A program made the translations under genes and the position numbers. A stretch of DNA of 64,000 bases from Hyphomicrobiales bacterium. Its GTDB lineage: Bacteria > Pseudomonadota > Alphaproteobacteria > Rhizobiales > Beijerinckiaceae. The notes under the pieces are model-generated. The model was not told where the DNA came from, made no database searches, and saw nothing but the letters and a program-made list of their open reading frames with translations. The stretch lies in NCBI GenBank assembly GCA_900470775.1, contig UCBZ01000037.1, positions 33,728 to 97,727 on the forward strand, read 5' to 3'. Positions within the stretch are counted from its first letter, which is position 1. Each line of letters begins with the position of its first letter. Positions 35,673 to 46,211 of the stretch are shown here, in pieces.

Positions 35673-36757
35673 TCGCGCAGGAGGATCTCGAGGCCGCGGT
35701 CACTGAGGGCATCATTGACCAGGCCCAGGCGGTGCGGATCGCGCATCTGGCGCGGCTGCGGCAGGAGGCGCGGGCCTCGTCCGCTCCTCGTCTTGGCGAA
35801 AGCGTCACGGCGGACGACCGCCTCGCCGTCGATCCCGACGATGAGCGATTCCGACTGATCGGCGGCTTCAACGACGTGTTCGTCGCGATCGGCGTCTGCC
35901 TGCTGGCGGGTGCCCTGCTCGGGTTGTCGCGCGTCGTTGGCGCCGGTGACGCCTTTGCCGGCGTGGCGCTGCTTGCCGCCTGGGGGCTGAGCGAGGTCTT
36001 CGCGCGGCGGATGCGACTGGCGCTGCCCTCGATCCTGCTCGCGGCGATGTTCTGTGCGGCAGCGGCGCTGCTCGTTGCGCAACTGACCGCCGACCGGGGC
36101 CTGCCCTCCTTCCTCTATGGCGGCTGGGTTCTTGCAGCCGTTGCTTTCTCGGGCGCAGCGCTGCTGCATCACTGGCGCTTTCGCGTGCCGATCGACATGG
36201 CGCTGGTGGCGAGCGGCGGCATCGGCATCCTGCTGGCGCTGATCTCGGCCGTCGCGCCCGCACTGGCACAGGACTATCTCAACCTGATCCTGTTCGGTTG
36301 CGGTTTGTCCGTCTTCGCGCTGGCGCTGCGCCTCGACATGCGCGATCCACACCGCCTGACCCGCCGCTCCGACGCCGCCTTCTGGCTGCATCTGCTCTCG
36401 GCCGGGCTGATCGTGCATCCGGTCTTCCGCGGAATGATCGGTTCGACCGGCGATTTCGGCACCGCCAAATCCCTGATCATTCTCGGTATCTTCGCAGCGC
36501 TCGGCATCATCGCGCTCGTCATCGACCGGCGTGCGCTGCTCGTCTCGGCGCTGAGCTATGCCGGCATCGCGGTCGCCTATCTGATCTCACAGAGCGTTTC
36601 GACCGATCTGAGCCTGCCGCTGGCCCTGCTCGGGCTCGCCGCGCTGGTGCTGGCGCTTTCGGCCGGCTGGCGCGGCTTGCGGCGTGCCCTGCTGCCAGTT
36701 CTGCCGCTTGGGCGCTGGCGCGACAGGTTGCCGCCGGTCGAGGCGACGCCTGCATGA
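35669..36757 (+). CDS. DUF2157-type multi-span membrane protein
   Basis: The 362-residue protein has a soluble N-terminus ([28 protein letters not shown]) as in DUF2157 proteins, then about ten membrane helices, beginning near residue 70 ([20 protein letters not shown]). Function unknown. It is translationally coupled to hslV (ATGA) and ends ~40 bp before hslU, so it sits inside the hslVU operon. Confidence 0.8.
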   Translation: MIAQEDLEAAVTEGIIDQAQAVRIAHLARLRQEARASSAPRLGESVTADDRLAVDPDDERFRLIGGFNDVFVAIGVCLLAGALLGLSRVVGAGDAFAGVALLAAWGLSEVFARRMRLALPSILLAAMFCAAAALLVAQLTADRGLPSFLYGGWVLAAVAFSGAALLHHWRFRVPIDMALVASGGIGILLALISAVAPALAQDYLNLILFGCGLSVFALALRLDMRDPHRLTRRSDAAFWLHLLSAGLIVHPVFRGMIGSTGDFGTAKSLIILGIFAALGIIALVIDRRALLVSALSYAGIAVAYLISQSVSTDLSLPLALLGLAALVLALSAGWRGLRRALLPVLPLGRWRDRLPPVEATPA

Positions 36758-36797
36758 CCCCAACATCGACGATGAACGCCCATAGAGAGTCCATGCA

Positions 36798-38108
36798 GTG
36801 ACCAGTTTCTCCCCCCGCGAGATCGTCTCCGAGCTCGACCGTTTCATCGTCGGCCAGAACGACGCCAAGCGCGCGGTCGCCATCGCGCTGCGCAACCGCT
36901 GGCGCCGGCAGCAGCTTGAAGGGCCGCTGCGCGAGGAGGTCTCGCCGAAGAACATCCTGATGATCGGGCCGACCGGCTGCGGCAAGACCGAGATCGCGCG
37001 CCGGCTGGCAAAACTCGCCAACGCGCCCTTCCTCAAGGTCGAGGCGACGAAGTTCACCGAGGTCGGCTATGTCGGCCGCGACGTCGAATCGATCGTGCGG
37101 GACCTCGTCGAGATCGCGATCGGGCTGGTGCGCGAGAGCCGGCGCAAGGACGTGCAGGCCAAGGCCCATGTCGCGGCCGAGGAACGCGTGCTCGACGCGT
37201 TGGTCGGCGCCAATTCAAGCCAGGCCACCCGCGACTCCTTCCGGCGGAAGCTCCGGGCCAACGAACTCGACGACAAGGAGATCGAGGTCGAGATCGCCGC
37301 CGGCAGTCAATCCTCCGCGCCGATGTTCGAGCTTCCCGGCATGCCCGGCGCCTCGATCGGAGCGATCAATCTCTCCGACATGTTCGGCAAGGCGTTTGGC
37401 CAGAAGGGCAAGCCGCGGCGCGTGCTGGTCAAGGACGCCTATGGCCCGCTGCTGACCGAGGAGAGCGACAAGCTGATCGACCAGGAGGCGATCGTGCAGG
37501 CGGCGATCCGCGAGGTCGAGAACAACGGCATCGTCTTCCTCGATGAGATCGACAAGATCTGCGCCCGAGAAGGCAAGGGCGCCGCCGACGTCTCGCGCGA
37601 GGGCGTCCAGCGCGATCTGCTGCCGCTGATCGAGGGCACGACGGTCGCCACCAAGCACGGCGCCGTGAAGAGCGACCACATCCTGTTCATCGCATCGGGC
37701 GCCTTCCACGTCTCGCGGCCCTCCGACCTGCTGCCGGAGCTGCAGGGACGCCTGCCGATCCGTGTCGAATTGCAGCCGCTCGATGTCGAGGATTTCAAAC
37801 GCATCCTGACCGAGACGGAGGCGAGCCTGATCAAGCAGACGGTGGCGCTGATGGCGACCGAAGAGGTCACGGTCGACTTCACCCCCGACGCGATCGACGC
37901 GATCGCGCGCATCGCGGTCGACGTGAACTCCACGGTCGAGAATATCGGCGCGCGCCGGCTCCAGACCGTGATCGAGCGCATCCTCGACGATATCTCGTTC
38001 ACGGCGCCGGATCGCTCGGGCGAGACCGTGACGATCGACGGCGCTTACGTGCAGTCGCGCATTGGCGATCTCGCGAAGAATGCGGATTTGAGCCGGTTTA
38101 TTCTGTGA
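36798..38108 (+). CDS. hslU: ATP-dependent protease ATPase subunit HslU
   Basis: HslU is the AAA+ unfoldase that feeds HslV. The 436-residue protein has the HslU N-terminus ([16 protein letters not shown]), Walker A GPTGCGKT (57-64), the I-domain (~110-240), Walker [12 protein letters not shown], sensor sequences, and the C-terminal LSRFIL tail that inserts into HslV. The start is GTG at 36798, giving the usual N-terminus. Confidence 0.96.
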   Translation: MTSFSPREIVSELDRFIVGQNDAKRAVAIALRNRWRRQQLEGPLREEVSPKNILMIGPTGCGKTEIARRLAKLANAPFLKVEATKFTEVGYVGRDVESIVRDLVEIAIGLVRESRRKDVQAKAHVAAEERVLDALVGANSSQATRDSFRRKLRANELDDKEIEVEIAAGSQSSAPMFELPGMPGASIGAINLSDMFGKAFGQKGKPRRVLVKDAYGPLLTEESDKLIDQEAIVQAAIREVENNGIVFLDEIDKICAREGKGAADVSREGVQRDLLPLIEGTTVATKHGAVKSDHILFIASGAFHVSRPSDLLPELQGRLPIRVELQPLDVEDFKRILTETEASLIKQTVALMATEEVTVDFTPDAIDAIARIAVDVNSTVENIGARRLQTVIERILDDISFTAPDRSGETVTIDGAYVQSRIGDLAKNADLSRFIL

Positions 38109-38160
38109 CACCCCTTCGTCATGTAGAGTTGGATCATTCTGCGAAGGAGGAGGCGACGCC

Positions 38161-38349
38161 GTGAGCGGCAGTGACGCAAGAATGAGCCAGCCTTATAAGC
38201 CGTCCGACCCCGACGGCGGCGGCAAGCAGCGCGTCGAGAGCGACGCTTTCGAGCGGCTGAAAGCAGAACTCGCTCAGACCTTTGTCGCTCCGGACTCGTC
38301 CTACCAGCCAATGACGGCTGCGGAAGTGATCGCGCGAAATAAGGCTTGA
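38161..38349 (+). CDS. Small conserved hypothetical protein (62 aa)
   Basis: The 62-residue hydrophilic protein starts at GTG 38161 behind a very strong AAGGAGGAGG site. The sequence ends FERLKAELAQTFVAPDSSYQPMTAAEVIARNKA. No domain is recognised. It lies between hslU and murJ on the same strand, 7 bp from the TTG start of murJ, so it is probably cotranscribed with murJ. An internal ATG at residue 8 is an alternative start. Confidence 0.65.
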   Translation: MSGSDARMSQPYKPSDPDGGGKQRVESDAFERLKAELAQTFVAPDSSYQPMTAAEVIARNKA

Positions 38350-38356
38350 ACCGGTT

Positions 38357-39940
38357 TTGACGGAACCGGTGCCGAAAAGTTCCCGCCTCGCCCGCGATTC
38401 CCTCGTCGTCGGCGTCGCGACGATCCTGTCGCGGCTGCTCGGCTTTGGGCGCGACGTGCTGATCGCAAGGCTGCTCGGCGCCGGGCCGGTAGCGGATGCC
38501 TTCCTCGCTGCTTTGCGCCTGCCGAACCTGGTGCGGCGCGTCCTCGGCGAGGGCGGGCTGAACGCGCCCTTCGTGCCGCTCTATCTCGCCATCAAGCAGG
38601 AGGCGGGTAACGCGGCCGCGCGGCGCTTCACCGGAGAGACGGTCGGGCATCTCGCCCTGCTGCTGCTGGTGATGGTCGGGCTCGGCGAAGTTTTTGCGCC
38701 CTGGATCGTACTCGGAATCGCCGGCGGTTTCGCGGCCGAGCCCGAGACGCTGGCGCTGGCAACCCACTTCACCCGGCTGATGCTGCCGTTCCTGCTGCTG
38801 ACCACGGTCGCAGCGATGCTGGCGGCGCTGCTCAATGCCGAGCGGCGCTTCGCGGTTGCCGCGCTCGCGCCCGCACTGATGAATGCGATCCTGATCGCCA
38901 TCCTGATCGTGCAACTGTTTCAGGGCACGGAACCGGCACTGGCCGCGCAATGGCAGGCGCTGGCGGTCAGCGCGACGGGCCTGGCCCATCTCGCGCTCGT
39001 CCTGATCGCGCTGCGCCACCTCGGTCTGCCGAGGCCAAGCCTGCGCTGGTCGCCGGAGATGACGCGTCTCGTGGCGACGGGCGGGGCGACGCTGCTGGCA
39101 GCATCGAGCGCGCAGCTCGTGCTGCTGGTCGCGACGCAGATCGCCTCGACCGAAACCGGCGCGGTCGCCGCGCTGTATTATGCCGACCGCGTCTTCCAGC
39201 TTCCGCTCGGCTTCGTCGGGGTGGCGATGGGCACCGTCGTGCTATCCGACATGGCGGCCGCGCGATCCGTCGACCATGACGCAATGCTGGGAAAGGCGCT
39301 GGCGCTGGGGTTGGCACTCGCCTTGCCGGCGGCGACCGCGCTCGCGGCACTGGCCGGCCCGATCGTCTCGGTGCTGTTCGAGCATGGCCGCTTCGGCGCG
39401 GAGGACAGCGCACGGACCGCCGCCGCGCTTGCTGCGTTCGCGGCCGGGCTGCCCTTCGCCGTGATCGCCAAGGTGTTCGGGCAGGTCTATTTCGCCCGGC
39501 AGAGGCCGCGCCTGCCGCTCGTCAGCGGCTGCCTTGCGATCACGGTCGCGGCGGTCGGTGGCTTCATGCTGGCGCGCGACGGCAATGCGGCCCGTATGGC
39601 TGCCGTGGCGGCCAGCCTCGCCTTCGCGGTGCAGGCGATCTTGCTCGGGATCGCGCTCGCGCGCGAAGGGCTGTGGCGACCGGGCGTCACGGCACTCCGG
39701 CCGGTCGCAGGCGCCGTGATGGCGTGTGCCGTGATGCTGGGCCTGCTCGCCTGGCTGGAGCCGCGGCTTGCGGTCCTGCTGGCGCCGGAGGCACCGACGG
39801 TTCATCGCGTGCTGGCGCTGGGCCTGCTTTGCGGCAGCGGAATCGCCGCCTATGGCTGCGCCGGCTGGCTCCTGGGAGCGTTCGGCGGGTTGCGGCTTCC
39901 CCGCGCGCTCCCGCACCCCTTGCGCAAGCGGCGGGGTTGA
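38357..39940 (+). CDS. murJ: Lipid II flippase MurJ
   Basis: MurJ flips lipid II across the inner membrane for peptidoglycan synthesis. The 527-residue protein has 13-14 helices of the MOP/MviN fold, with [29 protein letters not shown] and [30 protein letters not shown] near the start and [29 protein letters not shown] in the middle. The start is TTG at 38357; no better-placed ATG is present. trpS follows after 47 bp. Confidence 0.95.
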   Translation: MTEPVPKSSRLARDSLVVGVATILSRLLGFGRDVLIARLLGAGPVADAFLAALRLPNLVRRVLGEGGLNAPFVPLYLAIKQEAGNAAARRFTGETVGHLALLLLVMVGLGEVFAPWIVLGIAGGFAAEPETLALATHFTRLMLPFLLLTTVAAMLAALLNAERRFAVAALAPALMNAILIAILIVQLFQGTEPALAAQWQALAVSATGLAHLALVLIALRHLGLPRPSLRWSPEMTRLVATGGATLLAASSAQLVLLVATQIASTETGAVAALYYADRVFQLPLGFVGVAMGTVVLSDMAAARSVDHDAMLGKALALGLALALPAATALAALAGPIVSVLFEHGRFGAEDSARTAAALAAFAAGLPFAVIAKVFGQVYFARQRPRLPLVSGCLAITVAAVGGFMLARDGNAARMAAVAASLAFAVQAILLGIALAREGLWRPGVTALRPVAGAVMACAVMLGLLAWLEPRLAVLLAPEAPTVHRVLALGLLCGSGIAAYGCAGWLLGAFGGLRLPRALPHPLRKRRG

Positions 39941-39987
39941 GCCAGAAGCGCCGCTTCCCTTTCCCGTTCGTGACGACGGAGCGCCCG

Positions 39988-41037
39988 ATGGCGACCTTTC
40001 ACCAGCGCGTCTTCTCCGGCATGCAGCCGACCGCGACGCTGCATCTCGGCAATTATCTGGGCGCGCTGACCAACTGGGTCGCGATGCAGAAGACGCATGA
40101 GTGCATCTATTGCGTCGTCGACATGCACGCGATCACCGTCTGGCAGGATCCCGTCGAGCTGACCCGCGCAATCCGCGAGGTCACGGCGGCCTATGTCGCG
40201 GCCGGTATCGACACCAAGAAGAGCATCATCTTCAACCAGAGCCAGGTTTCGCAGCATGCGGAACTCGCCTGGGTGTTCAACTGCGTGGCGCGGCTGGGCT
40301 GGCTCAACCGCATGACCCAGTTCAAGGAAAAGGCCGGCAAGGATAAGGAAAACGCCTCGATCGGGCTTTACGCCTATCCGGCGCTGATGGCGGCCGACAT
40401 TCTGCTCTACAAGGCGACGCATGTGCCCGTCGGCGAGGACCAGAAGCAGCATCTGGAGCTCGCCCGGGACATCGCGCAGAAGTTCAACAACGATTTCGGC
40501 GTGCAGATCGCGGAACGCGGCCTCGGTACCGGCGATCTCGGCTTCTTCCCGCAGCCCGAGCCGATGATCCAGGGGCCGGCGCCGCGTGTGATGAGCCTGC
40601 GGGACGGCACCAAGAAGATGTCGAAATCGGACGCCTCCGACAATTCGCGCATCAATCTGACCGACGATGCCGAGACCATCGCCCAGAAGATCCGCAAGGC
40701 CAAGACCGACCCCGATGCCCTGCCCTCCGAGGAAAAGGGTCTGGAGGGCCGGCCCGAGGCCGAAAACCTCGTCGGCATCTATGCCGGGCTGAACGGCCAA
40801 ACCAAGGCGCAGGTTCTCAGCCAGTTCGGCGGCGGCCAGTTCTCCGGCTTCAAGGCGGCGCTGGTCGATCTCGCCGTGACGAAGCTCAGCCCCATCGCCG
40901 GCGAGATGCGCCGTCTGCTAGCCGATACCGGCCATATCGACGCCATCCTGGGCGAGGGCGCCGAACGTGCCGAGGCGATTGCGGCGCCGATCATGCGCGA
41001 CGTCAAGGACATCGTCGGCTTCGTGTCGCGGCGGTGA
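39988..41037 (+). CDS. trpS: Tryptophanyl-tRNA synthetase
   Basis: TrpS charges tRNA-Trp. The 349-residue class-I synthetase has the HIGH-type motif HLGN in [19 protein letters not shown] and the KMSKS loop in [33 protein letters not shown] binds tryptophan and the tRNA. It follows murJ, an order common in alphaproteobacteria. Confidence 0.97.
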   Translation: MATFHQRVFSGMQPTATLHLGNYLGALTNWVAMQKTHECIYCVVDMHAITVWQDPVELTRAIREVTAAYVAAGIDTKKSIIFNQSQVSQHAELAWVFNCVARLGWLNRMTQFKEKAGKDKENASIGLYAYPALMAADILLYKATHVPVGEDQKQHLELARDIAQKFNNDFGVQIAERGLGTGDLGFFPQPEPMIQGPAPRVMSLRDGTKKMSKSDASDNSRINLTDDAETIAQKIRKAKTDPDALPSEEKGLEGRPEAENLVGIYAGLNGQTKAQVLSQFGGGQFSGFKAALVDLAVTKLSPIAGEMRRLLADTGHIDAILGEGAERAEAIAAPIMRDVKDIVGFVSRR

Positions 41038-41122
41038 GCCATCGCGAAACCAGGCGGGCTTGCGCTGACGTTGCGGCGCAGGTCACCATGCGCGCTCCTG
41101 AAGCGGCGGCAGGGCAGGCGAC

Positions 41123-41617
41123 ATGGTGAAGCGACGGCGGTCCTATGAAACGGGCCATCGCCCGAAATTCCTCGCGGTGGTGGACGACAGCGCCGAATGC
41201 GCCAAGGCCGTGCGCTTCGCCGCGCGGCGCTGCGCGCGCATCGGCGCCGCGATCGTGCTGCTCGGCGTGGTGACGCCGCCCGAACACGAGACCTGGCTCG
41301 GCGTCGGCGAGGTCATGCAGGCCGAAGCCGAAGCCGAGGCCGAGAAGCTGATCGACGCCGCAGCCGCAGCCGTGCGCGCGCTTGCCGGCATCGAGCCCGA
41401 AAAGGTCGTGCGCACCGGCGACAAGGCCGACGAAGTCGTCAAGCTGATCGAAGCGGATGAGGACATCTCGCTACTCGTGCTCGCCGCGGGTGCCGGGCGC
41501 GAGGGCCCGGGCCCGCTGGTCAGCGCGCTGGCAGGCAAATCGGCGGCGAGCTTCCCGATTCCGGTCGCGATCGTGCCCGGCCATCTGGAAGACGAGGAAA
41601 TCGACGCGCTGGCGTGA
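41123..41617 (+). CDS. Universal stress protein, UspA type
   Basis: This is a 164-residue UspA-fold protein. The strand KFLAVVDDSAECAKAVRFAARRCARIGAAIVLLGVV gives the first strand and helix, and the C-terminal nucleotide-binding stretch is LLVLAAGAGREGPGPLVSALAGKSAASFPIPVAIVPG, a modified G-2x-G-9x-G(S/T) motif. Its role in stress tolerance is inferred from the family. It lies between trpS and nfuA. Confidence 0.9.
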   Translation: MVKRRRSYETGHRPKFLAVVDDSAECAKAVRFAARRCARIGAAIVLLGVVTPPEHETWLGVGEVMQAEAEAEAEKLIDAAAAAVRALAGIEPEKVVRTGDKADEVVKLIEADEDISLLVLAAGAGREGPGPLVSALAGKSAASFPIPVAIVPGHLEDEEIDALA

Positions 41618-41624
41618 GGTTCAG

Positions 41625-41719
41625 CCGTCATGCTCGCCCTTGTGGCGAGCGTCCACGTCTTGGTCACAGCGCTCGGCGAGCGAAGACGTGGATGGTCGGG
41701 ACGAGCCCGACCATGACGG
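41625..41719. repeat. REP-like intergenic palindromic repeat
   Basis: A ~95-bp compound palindrome. Arms CCACGTCTT and AAGACGTGG pair with each other, and each flank folds on itself (GCTCGCC/GGCGAGC on the left, GGTCGGG/CCCGACC on the right) with CCGTCATG and CATGACGG at the ends. It lies between usp and nfuA. Confidence 0.75.
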
Positions 41720-41804
41720 AAGAGCGCTGGAATGATTCCACGCGGGCGCTTATATCGGAGACAGGAACGGCGGCCTTGAACCGTCCGGGACCGGAGATTT
41801 CATC

Positions 41805-42365
41805 ATGTTCATCCAGACCGAAGCCACACCCAACCCCGCGACGCTGAAATTCCTGCCCGGCCGCGCCGTGATGCCGGACGGAACGCTCGAACTGCGCGAT
41901 GCCGACCAGGCCGAGCGTTCGCCGCTGGCGCAGCGCCTGTTCGGCGTCAACGGCGTCTCCGGCGTCTTCCTCGGGTCGGATTTCATCACCGTGACCAAGT
42001 CGGCCGGCGAATGGCCGCATCTCAAGCCGGCGATTCTCGGCGCGATCATGGAGCATTTCATGTCGGGCGCGCCGGTGCTGTCGGACGGCTCGCGCGCCGA
42101 CGTCATCGAGGAGGGCGAGTTCTTCGCCCCCGAGGACGCGCAGACGGTCGAGACCATCAAGGACCTGCTGGAGACCCGCATCCGCCCGGCGGTCGCGGGC
42201 GATGGCGGCGACATCACCTTCCGCGGCTTCAAGGACGGCACGGTCTATCTCGCGATGAAGGGCTCCTGCGCCGGCTGCCCGTCATCGACCGCAACCCTGA
42301 AGCACGGCATCCAGAACCTGCTGCGCCACTTCCTGCCGGATGTGCGCGAGGTCGAGGCGGTTTGA
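41805..42365 (+). CDS. NifU-family Fe-S cluster carrier
   Basis: The 186-residue protein has an N-terminal Nfu_N domain (MFIQTEATPNPATLKFLPGRAV) and a C-terminal NifU domain with the cluster cysteines in KGSCAGCPSSTATLKHGIQ. It matches the alphaproteobacterial Nfu/NfuA-like proteins that carry [4Fe-4S] clusters to apoproteins. tsaB follows 16 bp downstream, and miaB, an Fe-S enzyme, is in the same gene run. Confidence 0.94.
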   Translation: MFIQTEATPNPATLKFLPGRAVMPDGTLELRDADQAERSPLAQRLFGVNGVSGVFLGSDFITVTKSAGEWPHLKPAILGAIMEHFMSGAPVLSDGSRADVIEEGEFFAPEDAQTVETIKDLLETRIRPAVAGDGGDITFRGFKDGTVYLAMKGSCAGCPSSTATLKHGIQNLLRHFLPDVREVEAV

Positions 42366-42381
42366 GCTTGTCCAACATCTG

Positions 42382-43068
42382 ATGCGCATCCTCGCGATCG
42401 ACACCGCGCTCGGCGCCTGTTCGGCCTGCGTGCTCGATACTGCCGACATGGTGAAACCATTGGCGATCGAGCAGGTCGCGATGGAGCGCGGCCATGCCGA
42501 GGCGCTGATGCCGCTGATCGAGCGTGTCATGAACGCGGTGGAGGGTGGGTTTTCCTCGCTCGACCGGGTCGCGGTCACCGTCGGGCCCGGCAGCTATACC
42601 GGCCTGCGGGTCGGGGTCAGCGCGGCGCGCGCGATCGCATTCGCGGCGGACATCCCGGCCGTGGGCGTCACGACGCTCGCCGCCTGCGCGGCCCCGCTGA
42701 TCGGGCGCGAACCCGGCCGGGTCATCGCAGCCGCGCTCGATGCCAGGCATGGCCAGGTCTGGTTCCAGGCGCTGAGCTCGGAGGGCCGCCAGATCGTTGC
42801 GCTGCGCCAGGTCAGCTACCGCGATGCGGCGCGCGCTATCGGCGCCGGTCCGGTCAGCCTCGTCGGCTCGGCGTCGCTCGCCGTCGCCAACGAGGCCTGG
42901 GCGATCGGGCTCGACGCGCTGGTGCTCGACGATGCCCGCGCGCCCGACGTGATCTGGGTGGCGCGGCTCGGCATGATCGCCGACCCCGATTCGGCGCCGC
43001 CGCGCCCGCTCTATCTCAAGGCGCCCGAGACGACCCCGCAGGACCGCGCCCGGCTGCCGCGTCGTTAG
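42382..43068 (+). CDS. tsaB: tRNA threonylcarbamoyladenosine synthesis protein TsaB
   Basis: TsaB works with TsaD and TsaE to make t6A37 in tRNAs. The 228-residue ASKHA-fold protein begins MRILAIDTALGACSACVLD and has the TsaB motif VTVGPGSYTGLRVGVSAARAIAF. ALDARHGQVWFQ is also typical. Start ATG at 42382. It is followed by rimI, the usual neighbour. Confidence 0.93.
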   Translation: MRILAIDTALGACSACVLDTADMVKPLAIEQVAMERGHAEALMPLIERVMNAVEGGFSSLDRVAVTVGPGSYTGLRVGVSAARAIAFAADIPAVGVTTLAACAAPLIGREPGRVIAAALDARHGQVWFQALSSEGRQIVALRQVSYRDAARAIGAGPVSLVGSASLAVANEAWAIGLDALVLDDARAPDVIWVARLGMIADPDSAPPRPLYLKAPETTPQDRARLPRR

Positions 43069-43102
43069 CGTTTTGCATCTCCTCGCCTGAAACGCACCGC
43101 AG

Positions 43103-43648
43103 ATGACGCAAGGGGACTTGCCAGAAGGTGCGGCTGTGCCATCAAGCGCCATGGACTGGCTGCGTCAACTTCTACACCCCCATGCGAGCCCGGCGCGAAC
43201 CGGCCGTCTCGACACGCGCCATGCCCGCGACGTGGCGGCGCTGCACAGCCAGGGCGGCTTCGCCCGCGGCTGGGAGCCCGGCGAGTGCGCGGCGCTTCTG
43301 GCCGATGCCAGCATTGCGAGCGACGGCGTCTTTTGCGGCCAGAACCTGCATCCGGCCGGCTTCGTGATGTCGCGCCAGGCGGCCGACGAAGCGGAAATCC
43401 TCTCGATCGTGATCGCACCCGGCCAGCGCCGAAGCGGGCTCGCCGCGAACCTGCTCGGCGCGCATCTTTCGAGGCTTGCCGGCGGCGGCGTGGTTCAGGT
43501 CTTCCTCGAAGTCGAGGAGGGCAATGTCGCGGCCGAACGGCTCTACCGGCATCTCGGCTTCCGCGAGGTCGGCCGGCGCAAGGGTTATTATCCCAAGCCC
43601 GACGGCAGCCGGGCCACGGCGATCGCGATGCGGCTCGATCTCGCATGA
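43103..43648 (+). CDS. rimI: GNAT acetyltransferase, RimI type
   Basis: RimI acetylates the N-terminus of ribosomal protein S18. The 181-residue product carries the GNAT acetyl-CoA loop IVIAPGQRRSGLAANLLGAHL and the C-terminal RimI signature VFLEVEEGNVAAERLYRHLGFREVGRRKGYY. An N-terminal extension of ~35 residues is longer than in E. coli RimI, and the ATG at its internal residue 17 is an alternative start. Genome position after tsaB supports the call. Confidence 0.88.
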   Translation: MTQGDLPEGAAVPSSAMDWLRQLLHPHASPARTGRLDTRHARDVAALHSQGGFARGWEPGECAALLADASIASDGVFCGQNLHPAGFVMSRQAADEAEILSIVIAPGQRRSGLAANLLGAHLSRLAGGGVVQVFLEVEEGNVAAERLYRHLGFREVGRRKGYYPKPDGSRATAIAMRLDLA

Positions 43649-43679
43649 CCAGATCCGGCGTGGGTGGAGTTGCGCGCGC

Positions 43680-44504
43680 ATGACCGGCCTGCATCCCGGC
43701 GCGATCCTGCGGCTGTCTGCCCTGGCGTTGGCCACGATCGCGCTGCTGCCGGCGCAGTTGCTCGTCATCCGGCTCGCGCCGGGCCGGAGTGCGGGCATCC
43801 CATTGCTGTTCCATCGCATCACCTGCCGCTGCCTCGGCGTGCGGCGGCGCATCCGGGGAACGCCGCCGCCGCCCGGCAGCGGCGGGCTGATCGTCGCCAA
43901 CCATGTCTCCTGGCTCGACATTTCCGTGATCGGCGCAGAGCGGCCGGTCTGCTTCGTCGCCAAGAGCGAGGTCCGGGGCTGGCCGGTGATCGGCTTTCTG
44001 TCCCGCCTGCAGCACACGCTCTTCATCGACCGATCGCGCCGCGGCGCCACCGCGGATGTCGCGGCTCAGATGGGCGCGCGGCTGTCGGCGGGAGAGGCCG
44101 TCGTGCTGTTCGCCGAGGGCACGACGGGTGACGGCACGCGCATCCTGCCGCTGCGCTCCTCTCTTCTGGGTGCCGCACATGAAGCCCTCGGCAAGAGCGA
44201 GAGCGAGAGCGATACGCACAGCGAAGCGGATATCACGGTCTATCCGCTGACGATCAGCTATACCGGTTTCCACGGCATCGCCGGCGGACGGGCCGAGCGC
44301 ACCGCGCTCGCCTGGTATGGCGAAACCGAACTCGCACCCCATCTCAAGACGGTGCTGCGCCTCGGCGCGATCGATGTCGAGCTGGCCTGGGGCGAGCCGA
44401 TCGCGATGGGCCGCAAGACCACGCGCAAGGAGGCGACGCGGCTGGCGCAAGCCGCGATCCGCAAGGCGCGACAGGAGACGGTAAGCGGGCGACCGCTGGC
44501 CTGA
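43680..44504 (+). CDS. plsC: 1-acyl-sn-glycerol-3-phosphate acyltransferase
   Basis: PlsC-type enzymes acylate lysophosphatidic acid to phosphatidic acid at the inner membrane. The 274-residue protein has an N-terminal membrane helix (LALATIALLPAQLLVI), the HX4D catalytic motif NHVSWLD, and the substrate motif FAEGTTGDG. A short serine/glutamate stretch (KSESESDTHSEAD) is an insertion. The ATG at 43680 removes upstream sequence that belongs to rimI. A lyso-ornithine-lipid acyltransferase (OlsA) role is possible. Confidence 0.88.
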   Translation: MTGLHPGAILRLSALALATIALLPAQLLVIRLAPGRSAGIPLLFHRITCRCLGVRRRIRGTPPPPGSGGLIVANHVSWLDISVIGAERPVCFVAKSEVRGWPVIGFLSRLQHTLFIDRSRRGATADVAAQMGARLSAGEAVVLFAEGTTGDGTRILPLRSSLLGAAHEALGKSESESDTHSEADITVYPLTISYTGFHGIAGGRAERTALAWYGETELAPHLKTVLRLGAIDVELAWGEPIAMGRKTTRKEATRLAQAAIRKARQETVSGRPLA

Positions 44505-44609
44505 TGTCGGGCTCATGCTCTCGGCCGACTCTTGGCCCGGCCATTGCTTGATCACCGGATCGGGGGGCCGGTCATTTCCTCGGACCACGATCCGGAGTAA
44601 GGAAACGGT

Positions 44610-46046
44610 TTGGAGACCAAACTAGGCGCGATGAAGAAAGTCCACATCAAGTCCTTCGGCTGCCAGATGAACGTCTATGACGGCCAGCGCATGGCCGACA
44701 TCCTGGGCGAACAGGGCTTCGAGGAAACCGCGACGCCGGAAGGCGCCGACCTGATTTTGCTGAATACCTGCCATATCCGCGACCGCGCGGTGCAGAAGGT
44801 CTACACCGAGCTCGGCAAGCTGCGCGACATCAAGACCGCGCAGAAGGCGCAGGGCCAGGACACCCGCATCATTGTTGCCGGCTGCGTCGCGCAGGCCGAA
44901 GGCGCCGAGATCCAGCGGCGCCAGCCCGCCGTCGATCTGGTCGTCGGCCCGCAAGCCTATCACCGGCTGCCGGAGCTTCTGGAGAAGGCGCAGCGTCGGC
45001 GCGTCGTCGATACCGACCTGCCTGTTGACGACAAGTTCGGCCATCTCCCAGTGCCGAAGCCAGCAGCGATCCGCCAGCGCGGCATCTCGGCCTTCGTCAC
45101 CGTGCAGGAAGGCTGCGACAAGTTCTGCGCCTTCTGCGTCGTGCCCTATACGCGCGGCGCCGAATTCTCGCGGCCGGTCGCGCAGATCATGGCCGAGATC
45201 GAGCGGCTGGCGGCGTCGGGCGTGCAGGACGTCACGCTGATCGGCCAGAACGTCAACGCCTATCACGGCGAAGGTTCCTCCGGAGGAACCTGGGGTCTGG
45301 CGCGGCTGATGCATCGCGTCGCCGAGGTGCCGGGGATTCACCGCATCCGCTACAGCACGAGCCATCCGCGCGACATGGACAACGATTTGATCGCGGCCCA
45401 TCGCGATCTGCCCCAAGTAATGCCCTTCCTGCATCTGCCGGTGCAGGCTGGCTCCGACCGCATCCTCGCGGCGATGAACCGAAAGCACACAGCCGACGAG
45501 TATCGCCGCCTGATCGAGCGGGTCCGTCAGGCGCGGCCCGACATCGCCCTGTCGTCGGATTTCATCGTCGGCTTTCCCGGCGAGAGCGACGCCGATTTCG
45601 AGGAGACGATCGCGCTCGTCGACGAGATCGGCTTCGCCTCGAGCTATTCCTTCAAATATTCCTCGCGCCCCGGCACTCCTGCCGCCGATCTCGGCGAGCA
45701 GGTGCCTGTCGCCGTGATGGATGAGCGGCTACAGCGCCTGCAGGCGCGCATCGAGCACCATCGCCAGGCGTTCAATCATGCGATGGTCGGACGAACGGTC
45801 GAGGTTCTGCTGGAGCGGACCGGTCGCCATCCGGGGCAGCTTGCGGGAAAATCGCCCTACCTTCAGGCTGTGCAGATCGAGACGCAGGCGAATCAGATCG
45901 GCGACAGGGTGCAGGTGGTGATCGAGCGAGCGGGCTCCAACTCGCTTTTCGGCCGCAAGGCCGGGGAGCAGGAGCCTTCGTTGCACGATTCCGCGACGCA
46001 AAATCCCGCGATGCGCGAGCCTGCGAACAAGGAGCTGGCCGCTTGA
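44610..46046 (+). CDS. miaB: tRNA-2-methylthio-N6-isopentenyladenosine synthase
   Basis: MiaB adds the methylthio group to i6A37 in tRNA using two [4Fe-4S] clusters. The 478-residue protein has the N-terminal MTTase domain ([27 protein letters not shown]), the radical-SAM cysteines in CDKFCAFC, and a C-terminal TRAM domain (~400-445). A further ~30 residues form a low-complexity tail. The TTG at 44610 is used because GTAAGGA precedes it; the ATG seven codons later is an alternative. Confidence 0.94.
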   Translation: METKLGAMKKVHIKSFGCQMNVYDGQRMADILGEQGFEETATPEGADLILLNTCHIRDRAVQKVYTELGKLRDIKTAQKAQGQDTRIIVAGCVAQAEGAEIQRRQPAVDLVVGPQAYHRLPELLEKAQRRRVVDTDLPVDDKFGHLPVPKPAAIRQRGISAFVTVQEGCDKFCAFCVVPYTRGAEFSRPVAQIMAEIERLAASGVQDVTLIGQNVNAYHGEGSSGGTWGLARLMHRVAEVPGIHRIRYSTSHPRDMDNDLIAAHRDLPQVMPFLHLPVQAGSDRILAAMNRKHTADEYRRLIERVRQARPDIALSSDFIVGFPGESDADFEETIALVDEIGFASSYSFKYSSRPGTPAADLGEQVPVAVMDERLQRLQARIEHHRQAFNHAMVGRTVEVLLERTGRHPGQLAGKSPYLQAVQIETQANQIGDRVQVVIERAGSNSLFGRKAGEQEPSLHDSATQNPAMREPANKELAA

Positions 46047-46211
46047 GAACCTTCCCGGCATCGATCAGGCCTTGCCCGCATCAATGGACGGCGACGAGCC
46101 GCTGTCATCAGCCTGAAACCGATGCACCGACTGATATGAACGACCGATTTGCGAGACGACCCGGCCCAACGCTTCTGTCCGGCCGGAACAGGCGCCAGGG
46201 AGACGACGCTT

